Shown here: positions 41,754 through 50,562 of the stretch, in pieces
How positions within the stretch are numbered: position 1 is the stretch's first letter
How the letters are laid out: every line of letters begins with the position of its first letter
Assembly (NCBI GenBank): GCA_009779495.1
Contig: WRED01000011.1
Span: 1-54,377 of the forward strand
Source of the DNA: Oscillospiraceae bacterium
GTDB taxonomy: Bacteria; Bacillota; Clostridia; Oscillospirales; Acutalibacteraceae
Length of the DNA stretch: 54,377 nucleotides
Direction: 5' to 3'
Program-made: the position numbers and the translations under genes
Notes under the pieces: generated by a model
The model's input: the letters and a program-made list of their open reading frames with translations, nothing else
Told to the model about the DNA's origin: nothing
The model's database searches: none

Positions 41754-44390
41754 TTGAAGCATTATCTTGAGGAAGTCAGCCAGGTCCTCCAAAACACCAG
41801 GAGCCAGACGAACGGACTGACCGCCGCCGAAGCGCAGGACCGGTTGACGCAGAACGGTCCGAATAAGCTGGCCGAAGCGAAAAAGGATTCCTTAATCAAG
41901 CGTTTTTTCTCCCAGATGCTCGACCCGATGATCCTGATCCTGATCGCCGCCGCCGTCATTTCAACCGTCACATCGTTTTTGAGCCATGAGGGCGGGGGCT
42001 TTGCGGACGTCATTATCATTATGTTTGTCGTCGTCGTCAACGCCGTCTTGGGCGTGTATCAGGAGAGTAAGGCCGAAAAGGCTATTGAGGCGCTCCAAAA
42101 AATGGCCGCCGCTACAACAAAGGTTCTGCGTGACGGCAAGGTCGTCGTCATACCCAGCGAATCGCTTGTTGTAGGCGACGTGATCCTGCTTGAGGCCGGC
42201 GACGCTGTTCCTGCCGACGCGAGGATCATCGAAAGCGCGAGCCTGCAAATCGAGGAGGCCGCGCTGACCGGCGAAAGCGTCCCCGTCACGAAGTTTATCG
42301 AAATGCTGAACTTAGGCGGTCAAAGCGATATTCCCTTGGGCGACCGCAAAAACATGGTCTACATGGGCAGCACCGTCGTCTACGGGCGCGGCTCCGCTGT
42401 CATAACCGCCACGGGCATGGAAACCGAAATGGGTAAAATTGCCGATGCTCTGGCAAAGGCGGAGGAGGGACAGACCCCGCTGCAAATCAAGCTCGCCCAG
42501 CTCAGTAAGATTCTGACCGTGCTCGTTTTGGGCATCTGCGCCGTCATTTTCGCGGTCGGAATTATCAAAGATGGCCTAACCTTTGACGTTATGCTCGAAT
42601 CCCTTTTGTTAGCCGTCAGTCTGGCCGTCGCCGCGATACCCGAGGGACTTGTGGCCGTCGTGACCATCGCGCTGTCCATCGGCGTCACGAACATGAGCAG
42701 GCGCAGCGCGATCATCCGGCGCCTGACCGCCGTGGAAACCCTTGGCTGCGCCCAGATCATTTGCAGTGACAAAACAGGTACGCTGACTCAAAATAAAATG
42801 ACCGTCGTCGAGTCTTTCGGCGAGGACGAGAAGCTTTTGGCCACAGCCATGGCGCTGTGTACCGACGCGGAGATAGACGAGTCCGGCGCTACTCTGGGCG
42901 AGCCTACAGAGTGCGCTTTGGTCACATACGCGTACAAGCTCGGCCTGCCGAAGAATCAGCTCAAAGCGGATTTCCCCCGCGTGGGCGAGGCTCCTTTCGA
43001 CAGCGCACGCAAGATGATGAGCACGCTTCACAGCCTCGGCGGCAAAATTACGCAGTACACCAAGGGGGCGCCGGACGAGGTTCTCAAGTGCTGTACGCAT
43101 TACCTCAAAAACGGCGAAAGGCTGCCTCTGACCGGCGAAGTCATGGATGAGATTATGGCGCGGAACAAAAAGTTCGCGCAAGGCGCCCTGCGCGTTTTAA
43201 TGTCCGCTACGCGTGAATATGACGCGATACCGGCTGACTTTGAACCGAAAACCCTTGAGCGTGACCTTTGTTTCATCGGTCTGACCGGCATGATCGACCC
43301 GGTTCGCCCCGAGGTCAAGGACGCCATCGTCGAGTGCCGGGGCGCGGGCATACGCCCCATCATGATCACCGGTGACCATGTGGACACCGCCATGGCCATA
43401 GCCAACGAGCTTGGCATTCTCACGGAGGATACCGTCGCGGTGACCGGCGCGCAGATCAACGAGATGAGCGACGAGGAGTTCAACGAAAGGTATCAGAGCA
43501 TCAGCGTTTACGCCCGCGTACAGCCTGAGCATAAGACGCGCATCGTCAACGCGTGGCGCAATTCCGGCTTTGTCACGGCCATGACCGGCGACGGCGTGAA
43601 CGACGCGCCCAGCATAAAATCGGCCGACATCGGCGTCGGCATGGGCATCACGGGCACGGACGTGACGAAGAACGTCGCGGACATGGTTTTGGCGGACGAC
43701 AACTTCGCCACGATCGTCGGCGCGGTCGAGGAAGGCCGACGCATTTACGACAATATCCGCAAGGCCATCCAGTTCCTGTTAAGCTCAAACACCAGTGAGG
43801 TACTCAGCATTTTCGTGGCGACGATTATGGGCTTCACGATCCTCAGGCCGGTTCATCTTCTGTTCATCAACCTTGTCACCGACTGCTTCCCGGCTCTTGC
43901 GCTGGGCATGGAGAAAGCCGAAGCGGATATCATGCGGCGCAAGCCCCGCAGCACGAAAGCCGGTATTTTCTCCGGCGGCGTAGGCGTGGATATCGCGTAT
44001 CAGGGACTCATGGTGACGGTGCTGACCCTTGCGGCGTTCTTTCTCGGGCATTATATTGAGTTTGGGGACTGGCACATCGGCAATAGCCCCGACGGCACGA
44101 CAATGGCGTTCCTGACAATGAACATGGCCGAAATTTTCCACGGCTTCAACATGCGTTCCCAGCGCGGGAGCCTGCTGAAGATGAAAACCAAAAACAAGTC
44201 GATGATCTTTGCCGCTATAGCGGCCTTGGCCGCCACCACGGCGGTTATCTATGTCCCTTTCCTCTCCGACGCGTTCGGATTCACGGACATCAGCCTCCTG
44301 GAATATTTTGTCGCGATGGCGCTGGCTGCGGCGGTGCTCCCGGTGGTTGAGGTGACTAAAGCGTTTCAGCGGAAATTCGGCAAGCATTAA
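41754..44390 (+). CDS. Calcium-type P2-ATPase
   Basis: TTG 41754 is the likely start (GGAG nine bases upstream, GAGGA nearer); a TTG at 41739 is the alternative and no ATG is available. The 878-residue protein has the P-type order: N-terminal cation ATPase domain, actuator motif TGES (near 172), PEGL in TM4, phosphorylated Asp339 in DKTGTLTQNK, and TGDGVND in the hinge, with ~10 membrane segments. The match is to Ca2+-transporting (SERCA/PMCA-like) ATPases of Firmicutes. It should pump Ca2+ out of the cytoplasm. Confidence 0.93.
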   Translation: MKHYLEEVSQVLQNTRSQTNGLTAAEAQDRLTQNGPNKLAEAKKDSLIKRFFSQMLDPMILILIAAAVISTVTSFLSHEGGGFADVIIIMFVVVVNAVLGVYQESKAEKAIEALQKMAAATTKVLRDGKVVVIPSESLVVGDVILLEAGDAVPADARIIESASLQIEEAALTGESVPVTKFIEMLNLGGQSDIPLGDRKNMVYMGSTVVYGRGSAVITATGMETEMGKIADALAKAEEGQTPLQIKLAQLSKILTVLVLGICAVIFAVGIIKDGLTFDVMLESLLLAVSLAVAAIPEGLVAVVTIALSIGVTNMSRRSAIIRRLTAVETLGCAQIICSDKTGTLTQNKMTVVESFGEDEKLLATAMALCTDAEIDESGATLGEPTECALVTYAYKLGLPKNQLKADFPRVGEAPFDSARKMMSTLHSLGGKITQYTKGAPDEVLKCCTHYLKNGERLPLTGEVMDEIMARNKKFAQGALRVLMSATREYDAIPADFEPKTLERDLCFIGLTGMIDPVRPEVKDAIVECRGAGIRPIMITGDHVDTAMAIANELGILTEDTVAVTGAQINEMSDEEFNERYQSISVYARVQPEHKTRIVNAWRNSGFVTAMTGDGVNDAPSIKSADIGVGMGITGTDVTKNVADMVLADDNFATIVGAVEEGRRIYDNIRKAIQFLLSSNTSEVLSIFVATIMGFTILRPVHLLFINLVTDCFPALALGMEKAEADIMRRKPRSTKAGIFSGGVGVDIAYQGLMVTVLTLAAFFLGHYIEFGDWHIGNSPDGTTMAFLTMNMAEIFHGFNMRSQRGSLLKMKTKNKSMIFAAIAALAATTAVIYVPFLSDAFGFTDISLLEYFVAMALAAAVLPVVEVTKAFQRKFGKH

Positions 44391-44406
44391 TTTTTGGTAT
44401 AACAGA

Positions 44407-44445
44407 AAAACGGGTACGGATTTCAAGGCCGTACCCGTTTTTTAT
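44407..44445 (+). terminator. Intrinsic terminator of P-ATPase gene
   Basis: AAAACGGGTACGG (44407-44419) pairs with CCGTACCCGTTTT (44429-44441), followed by T-rich DNA. Confidence 0.9.
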
Positions 44446-44457
44446 TTTACTGTTTTA

Positions 44458-44607
44458 GACCTTTGTGTTGATGTAAAAGTTTGTTTTATAAGGTAATTAT
44501 ACCCCTCCGGCGCTGCGCGCCGCCTCCCCTTACAGGGGAGGCATGGTACGAGCCGCCATCAAAGCCTCCCCTACAAGGGGAGGTGGCACGAAGTGCCGGA
44601 GGGGTTG
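44458..44607. repeat. Dispersed GC-rich palindromic repeat, copy C
   Basis: The leader GACCTTTGTGTTGATGTAA is shared with copy B. The ends CCCCTCCGGCGCTGC and GTGCCGGAGGGG and inner arms CCTCCCCTTACAGGGGAGG and CCTCCCCTACAAGGGGAGG follow the plan of copy A. The right end lies 15 bp beyond the stop codon of the CPBP gene (minus strand). Confidence 0.75.
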
Positions 44608-44622
44608 GGAAATTCAACGTCA

Positions 44623-45603
44623 CTACAGCATCAGCACAAGGATTGTAAGCGCGGACAGCACTAAAATAAACGCGATCGTGCCGGCATTGTGTATCATTAC
44701 ACCTTTCGGCAGCAGCAGGGAGGCCGGTGAAAACCGAAGAAGCTTGCGCTTGCCCAGCAGGACCAGCGCCGAAATAATACCGATACCCGCCAATAAAACC
44801 GCCGCCAAACCCGCAAGCATTATGCCGGTTTCCTCTCCGCCAATTTTTAACATCAAAATCGGAACGGCGCTGCCGAAAAAGTTTACGATTATATGCGCAA
44901 TGACAGCGTACTTGATCGTACCGGAGTAGTAGGTCAGCCCGGCGAAAACCAGTCCCAGGATGAAAGCGTAGGGCACCTGCGCCAGGTTTGCGTGAAATAA
45001 CGCGAAAGTCAGCGCGCTGAACAGCATGTATGGCTTGGCACCGAAAGCTCCCAGATATTTGAACAGCAGTCCGCGGAAGATATACTCCTCCACCAGCGGC
45101 GAGACCAGCACCACAAAAGGCAGCATAACAAACGGGTTGCTACCCAACACAAAGTCTGTTAAGGGATTTGTTACCTCACCGCCCTTTATCTGCGCAAGCA
45201 GTCCGTACAGCAGTGTGCCGGCAAGGTTGATCGCGACCGTCGACGCATAGCAAACGAAAACCAGCGGGACGACTGTACCGGCGGATACGCGGCGTTTCTC
45301 CGCGGCGGACGGCATCGGCTCAAGCCCGCGCAGAATCAAAATCACCGCGGGAAGCGCGAGCAAATAAAGCGGCAGGAAGTTGACAATGATCGGCATCCAA
45401 TCGATGACCGCCAAAGCAGGAATATTGTTGACCAAGGCAATTAGGGCGCCTGCGCCGCCCTGTTGCAGTACAACCATCACCAGCAAGGCAAAGCCTATGC
45501 GGCTGAAACGCCGACGGGCTTCTTTTTTGCTAATTTCGGCAATTTCAGTAGTTTCAGCAGTTTCGGTCAGCGTAACTTCTGTGGCCGTTATGTCTGTTGT
45601 CAT
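44623..45603 (-). CDS. CPBP-family intramembrane metalloprotease
   Basis: AAAGGAATAA precedes ATG. The 326-residue protein has about eight membrane segments and the CAAX-protease/bacteriocin-processing motifs EEYIFRGLLF (paired Glu, Arg) and FALFHANLAQ (His), with a third His in YAVIAHIIVNFF. Such proteases cleave prenylated proteins in eukaryotes; bacterial ones are involved in bacteriocin immunity or processing of membrane proteins. The first ~30 residues are Thr/Glu-rich and cytoplasmic. No bacteriocin gene is near. Confidence 0.9.
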   Translation of the reverse strand: MTTDITATEVTLTETAETTEIAEISKKEARRRFSRIGFALLVMVVLQQGGAGALIALVNNIPALAVIDWMPIIVNFLPLYLLALPAVILILRGLEPMPSAAEKRRVSAGTVVPLVFVCYASTVAINLAGTLLYGLLAQIKGGEVTNPLTDFVLGSNPFVMLPFVVLVSPLVEEYIFRGLLFKYLGAFGAKPYMLFSALTFALFHANLAQVPYAFILGLVFAGLTYYSGTIKYAVIAHIIVNFFGSAVPILMLKIGGEETGIMLAGLAAVLLAGIGIISALVLLGKRKLLRFSPASLLLPKGVMIHNAGTIAFILVLSALTILVLML

Positions 45604-45642
45604 TATAATGATTATTCCTTTCTAGCATTTTATACAGCACGT

Positions 45643-47271
45643 TTATTGCTGCGTAACTTGCGCCTTGATCGCCGCGTTGATCTCCTCACGCTTCGCCAAG
45701 TGCCACTGATCGTCCCTGGGATACTCGCTGAACGTGATCGCCCCGCCCGTATCCGACTCAAGCAGCGATACGGTTTTTTCGCGCCCGATCAGGCTTTCCA
45801 GCAGCTGCAAGGCCCGCATGTCCTGTATCGCGTCATAAAAAACCTTGAGCCTCAGCGAAACCAGCGGCTGCCCGCCGTCGCCCGGGTACACGACATAAGC
45901 ATCGCCCGACGGGAATGCCCCGCCCGCGTCACTCGTCTCAAACGGGTCGATCTCAAAGAGCGACAGACACGAATACCAGAAATTGTAGCCCCACTGCAAA
46001 AATCCTTTTACGTCAAACTTGTACATCTGATATCCCAATACACGGTTACGCTGGGACGGCATAGAGAAAAAGCGGTTGGATACGTAATTCGAATGCTGCC
46101 CGCAGCAGTAGTACGTCCACAGCTCCGGCACGTTGCCGATGAACGGCTCTATGTGGTTGTTGGCCGGGATCGGATTTTTGATGATCCCTTTTTTGTAAAA
46201 ATCGTAGTCCGACAGCGCGTCAATGACCCTGCAGCCCGGGAAAATCTCGTTTATCAGCGCGGCACGTTTTTGATACGCGCGGATATCCTTTTGGCCCGGT
46301 TCGTCCGACACGTGGAAGAAACAGCGTTCGCGAATTCCCTGCGCGTCAATAAACGCGTTTAGCGCGCGGGCGAACTGACGCAGGAAAGCGGTATACTTTT
46401 GGCTTGCCGCCCATGTTTTCCAGCCGAAAATCTGCTTCTCCTTTCCGTCGGTGAAAGCCATGATCTTCGGCGCGTGCATCGCGCCCCATTGCGTGAACAA
46501 GTGCGACATCTCGAAGTATTTCACGCCACATCTGTCACACATTTCGACCCACCGTTTCAGTTTATCGAAGCCGAACTCGTATTCGTCCCTGCCCGTAACC
46601 GTAACGTCCGTAAGCTGAACGGTGGGACGCTCGCCGCCGGCCTCAGTGTCCAGCGGCGGCGTGAACAGCGGCGTCAGGATGAAGTTGATTCCATGCTGAA
46701 CGGCACAGCTCACGTAGTTTTCGACGATGCGCCAATATTCCTCGCTGAACACCTCCGCCTTGTACCGCGTGGACAGGCAGTCCGTATGGAACCAGTGGGT
46801 GCAGATCAGCGTCTGCTCAGGCAAGGCGGCGCCGATGATCTCGACGGCGATCTCCGCCGAAGCCTCCTCCGCGCCGGCGGAAAAGCGGAGCGATACGCCA
46901 TACTGTCCGGCGCCGGAATCTCCAGCTATCTCGAACCACACGCTTTTCCACTGACCTGCCTTTAAGCGAAGCTTGCCGCAGATGGGCCTTAGCAAATCAG
47001 GGTAGAGTCCGCTTTCGCTGACTTTGAAATAATCGTCGTTCTCCCCTGTGCTCATGGCCAGATTCGACGGGATCGGCACGACCTCACAGGCCGTTATGTT
47101 CAGCGGCGACAGGGCCGTGATCCCTATTTCCGCGTCGGCGTCCGAAAACAGCGCGGCCTGAAACGAGCCGCGTTCGCCCAAGAGCAGCGAAAATCCGCCG
47201 AAGCCGCAGCCGCGCGGCTCCTCGTCGTGGAACACCTTTTTCAGGGAATCCAGGGGGATGCATTTTAGCAT
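45643..47271 (-). CDS. DUF4091 glycoside-hydrolase-like protein
   Basis: ATG 47271 with AGGAGA eight bases upstream is chosen. The 542-residue product has an N-terminal beta-sandwich-like part and a large C-terminal TIM-barrel-like region with the DUF4091 features: CFFHVSDEPGQKDIRAYQKRAALI, WTYYCCGQHSNYVSNRFFSMPSQRNR, GFLQWGYNFWYS, and DAIQDMRALQLLE. The family is linked to glycoside hydrolases and often acts on complex polysaccharides. There is no signal peptide. The reaction is not established. proC follows upstream on the same strand after 42 bp. Confidence 0.8.
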   Translation of the reverse strand: MLKCIPLDSLKKVFHDEEPRGCGFGGFSLLLGERGSFQAALFSDADAEIGITALSPLNITACEVVPIPSNLAMSTGENDDYFKVSESGLYPDLLRPICGKLRLKAGQWKSVWFEIAGDSGAGQYGVSLRFSAGAEEASAEIAVEIIGAALPEQTLICTHWFHTDCLSTRYKAEVFSEEYWRIVENYVSCAVQHGINFILTPLFTPPLDTEAGGERPTVQLTDVTVTGRDEYEFGFDKLKRWVEMCDRCGVKYFEMSHLFTQWGAMHAPKIMAFTDGKEKQIFGWKTWAASQKYTAFLRQFARALNAFIDAQGIRERCFFHVSDEPGQKDIRAYQKRAALINEIFPGCRVIDALSDYDFYKKGIIKNPIPANNHIEPFIGNVPELWTYYCCGQHSNYVSNRFFSMPSQRNRVLGYQMYKFDVKGFLQWGYNFWYSCLSLFEIDPFETSDAGGAFPSGDAYVVYPGDGGQPLVSLRLKVFYDAIQDMRALQLLESLIGREKTVSLLESDTGGAITFSEYPRDDQWHLAKREEINAAIKAQVTQQ

Positions 47272-47313
47272 GTAACTGTCTCCTATCAATATCAATTTGT
47301 AATATAACGCCGA

Positions 47314-48138
47314 TTATTTTTTCATGCCCGCCAATTTTTGATCTTTCTCATACGAGCTGACGACCGCGTCCATGACCGCCGCCGGGAAACCATGTTCCTG
47401 CAATGCCCTGATGCCCTCAATCGTCGTGCCGCCCGGCGTGCACACCCTGTCTATCAGCTCATAGGGATGCGCGCCGCCCTGCGCGACAAGCTTCGCGCTT
47501 CCCAGCACGGTTTGCGCGGCGATGCGCAGCGACAGTTCCTTGCTCACGCCGATCTTGACTCCCGCCCGCGCAAGCTCCTCCACAAACATGTACGCAAACG
47601 CCGGCACGCAGCCCGCCATCACGCTGAACTGCGAAAAATACGCTTCGTCCAGCTTTACGGCGTCGCCGATAAGCGAGCAGAATTCGCGCATGAACTCCTC
47701 ATGCCGCGGCTCTGCCAGGTCGTTTAAGCAATAAGCCGTCATCGCCCCGCCAATAGACGCGTTGATGTTCGTCATGATCCGGGCAACGGGCAGGCGAAAG
47801 CTCAGCAACGACTCGATGTACTCAATCGACAGCCCCGCCGCCACAGAAATCAGCAGCGGCTTGTTCGGGTTACTTTTGAGAGCGTCGCCGATGTCCGACA
47901 GCAGCTTCGGCATATCCTTCGGCTTGACGGCCAGCACGACGGCCTCCATGCTCCCCGCGATTTCATCCGCGCTTTCCGCCGCGCTGACGCCGTGCTTTTC
48001 CGCGCATTCACACGCTTTTTCGGGGAATACGTCGTACACCCAAAATTCTGGCCGTAATAAGCCCGGCTCCGTTTTCAGCTTGCTTCCCCCGATGATCGCG
48101 TTTGCGATGTTGCCTGTCCCGATGATTCCTGTTTTCAC
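47314..48138 (-). CDS. proC: Pyrroline-5-carboxylate reductase
   Basis: GTG 48138 with AAGGA upstream is the start. The 274-residue product has the N-terminal NAD(P)-binding KTGIIGTGNIANAIIGG, VVLAVKPKD, ARIMTNINASIGGAMTAYC, SVMAGCVPAFAYMFVEELARAGVKIG, and the C-terminal P5CR signature with VCTPGGTTIEGIRALQ. It reduces pyrroline-5-carboxylate to proline in the last step of proline synthesis. proA and proB are not in the window. Confidence 0.95.
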   Translation of the reverse strand: MKTGIIGTGNIANAIIGGSKLKTEPGLLRPEFWVYDVFPEKACECAEKHGVSAAESADEIAGSMEAVVLAVKPKDMPKLLSDIGDALKSNPNKPLLISVAAGLSIEYIESLLSFRLPVARIMTNINASIGGAMTAYCLNDLAEPRHEEFMREFCSLIGDAVKLDEAYFSQFSVMAGCVPAFAYMFVEELARAGVKIGVSKELSLRIAAQTVLGSAKLVAQGGAHPYELIDRVCTPGGTTIEGIRALQEHGFPAAVMDAVVSSYEKDQKLAGMKK

Positions 48139-48183
48139 AATCTATCAATTCCTTCCCAAATAAATCTTATTTTTCGGCTCTTG

Positions 48184-48759
48184 TCATTTTTCGCTGTTCT
48201 TAACTTCTGGTTCTTCCGCTTCCTCTGTCTCCTCGGAGTCAAGCTCCGACGTACAATTCGGGCACCGCGTAGCCTTTATGTTGATTTCCGACTTACAATA
48301 CACGCACTTTTTCGTCGTCGGCGCAGCCGGAGCCTCCTCCTTTTTGCCGGCGTCCATCACCCTGTTGATCGCCTTTACGATGAGGAAAACCACGAACGCC
48401 ATGATGAAAAAGTTCACTACGGCGGCGATAAAATTCCCGTAGCTGACAATCGGCAGCCCGAGCTTCTGCGCCTCCTCCCGGGTCATGCGCTCTACCGCTC
48501 CCAGCACGATGTACCAATCCGAGAAATCAACGCCCCTTGTGAACAGGCTTACGACAGGCATCATCACGTCGTTGACCAGGGAGTTGACGATCACCTGAAA
48601 CGCGCCGCCGACAATGACGCCGACCGCAAGCTCAAGTACATTCCCCCGAAGAACGAACTTCTTGAACTCCCCCATGAATCCCTTGGACTTCTTGCGCAGC
48701 TTCCCGCCATCGGGTATAATGGGGATATCTATTTTCTTTGACGAAAAAAACTTAGCCAT
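48184..48759 (-). CDS. mscL: MscL mechanosensitive channel with C-terminal zinc ribbon
   Basis: GGAGG precedes ATG. The MscL core is clear: FKKFVLRGNVLELAVGVIVGGAF (TM1 gate), VNDVMMPVVSLF, and FIAAVVNFFIMAFVVFLIVKAINR (TM2). Two additions are odd: about 29 extra residues before the core, and a zinc ribbon (Cys152, Cys155, Cys166, Cys169) on an Ala/Pro linker in place of a simple C-terminal helix bundle, then an acidic tail. The channel opens on hypo-osmotic shock; the ribbon may be a redox or metal switch (inference). A MITE lies 16 bp upstream of the start. Confidence 0.92.
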   Translation of the reverse strand: MAKFFSSKKIDIPIIPDGGKLRKKSKGFMGEFKKFVLRGNVLELAVGVIVGGAFQVIVNSLVNDVMMPVVSLFTRGVDFSDWYIVLGAVERMTREEAQKLGLPIVSYGNFIAAVVNFFIMAFVVFLIVKAINRVMDAGKKEEAPAAPTTKKCVYCKSEINIKATRCPNCTSELDSEETEEAEEPEVKNSEK

Positions 48760-48775
48760 TTCTGATCCTCCGTTA

Positions 48776-48873
48776 TACTACTCCACAGTTAGAAACATAG
48801 AAAAATCAAGCAAAAAGCTATGATGTATGGATTTTTGCACAGAATTTTTCGTCATGTTTCTTGCTGCGGAGTA
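48776..48873 (-). mobile_element. ~100-bp MITE, copy 2
   Basis: Read on the minus strand it has the same ends (CTCCGCAGCAAGAAACAT, TATGTTTCTAACTGTGGAG) and interior as copy 1 at 14113-14216. It is oriented toward mscL exactly as copy 1 is toward the gene at 14240, and ends the same distance class (16 bp) before the start codon. Confidence 0.85.
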
Positions 48874-48938
48874 GGATTTATGTATCGTTAATTTTTATTT
48901 TAACATTTTTCAAAAAAAAAGCAAGCCCTAAAAAATAT

Positions 48939-48967
48939 TTGCATTTTTTTTGACATTGGTATATAAT
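48939..48967 (+). promoter_or_regulatory. Promoter for coaX
   Basis: TTGCAT (48939-48944) and TATAAT (48962-48967) are 17 bp apart, 42 bp before the start. Confidence 0.6.
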
Positions 48968-49009
48968 ATCAAAGTAATCAATAGCTTCTAAATCAAAGGA
49001 CTGACAGCC

Positions 49010-49780
49010 ATGCTTCTCACCGCCGATGTCGGCAATACAAATATCACCCTTGGCGCTTACTCTGGCGGCAGGCTTATGTTCGTGTCGCGGCTTTATACCG
49101 AGCGCGCCCATACCGTTGACCAGTACGCCGTCAGCTTAAAGCTCCTGCTTGAGCTGCACGGCATATCCCCGTCGGATTTCAGCGGCGCGGTCGTCAGTTC
49201 CGTCGTGCCTGAACTAAGCCTGATCATCTGCGGCGCGGTCGAAACTCTCACGGGCGTCCGTCCGCTCACCGTCTCTCCCGGCGTAAAGACGGGACTCAAT
49301 ATTCTGACGGACAATCCCGCTGAGGTCGGCGCCGATTTAGTCGCAGGAGCCGTGGCCGCCGCCGCGAAATATCCCCTGCCCTGCCTTGTCATGGACCTGG
49401 GTACTGCGACGAAAATCAGCGTCATCGACGAAAACGGCGCGTTTTTGGGCTGCACGATCTCGCCGGGCGTCGCGATCTCCCTCGAGGCGCTGTCCTCCAG
49501 GGCGTCACTTCTGCCGCGAATCAGCTGGGAAACGCCGCGCAAGGTGATCGGTACAAATTCTGTGGACAGCATACAGTCCGGCGTCGTGTTCGGCGTGGCG
49601 TCCATGCTCGACGGCATGTGCGACAAGATCGAACAGGAGCTTGGGCGGCCCGCCAAAACGGTCGTCGCGACGGGCGGCCTGTCGAAGGACATTGTGAAAA
49701 GCTGCCGGCGCGAGGTCATTACAAACCCGGATCTGATTCTTGAGGGACTGAAAATTATATACGAGAAAAATGTGCGGTAA
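49010..49780 (+). CDS. coaX: Type III pantothenate kinase
   Basis: AAAGGA precedes ATG. The 256-residue product opens with the ASKHA phosphate-1 loop LLTADVGNTNITLGAY, has SSVVPELS, DNPAEVGADLVAGAVAA, CLVMDLGTATKISVIDENG and VVATGGLSKDI, all diagnostic of CoaX. It phosphorylates pantothenate with ATP, is not inhibited by CoA, and uses a monovalent cation. An ECF S-component gene 92 bp downstream could bring in its substrate. Confidence 0.95.
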   Translation: MLLTADVGNTNITLGAYSGGRLMFVSRLYTERAHTVDQYAVSLKLLLELHGISPSDFSGAVVSSVVPELSLIICGAVETLTGVRPLTVSPGVKTGLNILTDNPAEVGADLVAGAVAAAAKYPLPCLVMDLGTATKISVIDENGAFLGCTISPGVAISLEALSSRASLLPRISWETPRKVIGTNSVDSIQSGVVFGVASMLDGMCDKIEQELGRPAKTVVATGGLSKDIVKSCRREVITNPDLILEGLKIIYEKNVR

Positions 49781-49872
49781 TTATAGTAAAGCCGTGTAGA
49801 GAACGGCCTGTTTACATGCCAAAATTTTGCGTCGCATCTGATTTATCAGAGCGGCAGCAAGGAGGAATATAA

Positions 49873-50469
49873 ATGTCAACAAAATCTCAACAGCAAAAGC
49901 TCCGAGCACTCGTCCTGACCTCGATCTTCGCCGCGCTCATCGTCGTGATGACCGTAGTTCCGTACACGGGCTATATCGCCTACGGCGTCATCGAGATCAC
50001 TACCCTGCACATCGTCACCATCATCGGCGCGGTCGCTCTTGGCTGGCGCTATGGCGCGGTCATCGGCGGCGTGTGGGGAATTACCTGCATCGCACGGGCG
50101 TATCTGGCGTTCCCCATCTATCTCGACTTTGGTTTCGGCAACTTTTTTGTGGCGTGCCTGCCGCGTATCCTCGTGGGTGCGGTGGCGGGGGCCATGTTCT
50201 TCCTGCTCAAAAAAGTAAAGCTCAACAGTTTTGTGGCCGGGGGGATCTCCGCCGCCGCTGGAACGCTCACCAACACCGTGCTCGTGCTCACGGGCATGAA
50301 CCTGTGGCTGCGTTTTCACGGTGAGGAATACTCTGAATTTTTCGGGCTTTTCCGCTCCATCATAAAAACGCTGGTGGGTGTCAACGGGCTTATCGAAATC
50401 ATCGCGGCGATCCTTATCGTGCCTGTTGTGTACAAGGCAATAGAAAAATATACTGCTAAAGGGATTTGA
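49873..50469 (+). CDS. ECF transporter S-component, possibly for pantothenate
   Basis: AAGGAGG precedes ATG. The 198-residue protein has six membrane segments and the ECF S-component pattern: LRALVLTSIFAALIVVMTVVP at the N-terminus, GAVALGWRYGAVIGGVWGI and the late IIKTLVGVNGLIEIIAAILIVPVVYKAI. Its closeness to coaX suggests pantothenate as substrate (PanT-like); this is inference from context. The EcfA/T energising module is not in the window. The 92-bp leader has a GCCGTG...CGGC hairpin and a CTGATTTATCAG palindrome. Confidence 0.85.
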   Translation: MSTKSQQQKLRALVLTSIFAALIVVMTVVPYTGYIAYGVIEITTLHIVTIIGAVALGWRYGAVIGGVWGITCIARAYLAFPIYLDFGFGNFFVACLPRILVGAVAGAMFFLLKKVKLNSFVAGGISAAAGTLTNTVLVLTGMNLWLRFHGEEYSEFFGLFRSIIKTLVGVNGLIEIIAAILIVPVVYKAIEKYTAKGI

Positions 50470-50515
50470 GCGGCAAACGGTAAGCAACAATCAAGGAACC
50501 TCCCGAAAAAAGCAA

Positions 50516-50552
50516 CCCGGAGAAAGAACTTACTTTCTCCGGGCTTTCTTTT
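50516..50552. terminator. Terminator between convergent ECF S-component and rpsA genes
   Basis: CCCGGAGAAAG (50516-50526) pairs with CTTTCTCCGGG (50533-50543), followed by a T-rich run; A-rich DNA on the other side lets it act for the minus strand as well. Confidence 0.85.
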
Positions 50553-50562
50553 GCCATGAATT

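Noticed and set aside
48950-48967. TTGACA close to the coaX -10 box as its -35
   Set aside because: TTGACA at 48950-48955 is only 6 bp from TATAAT; TTGCAT at 48939 has the proper 17-bp spacing.
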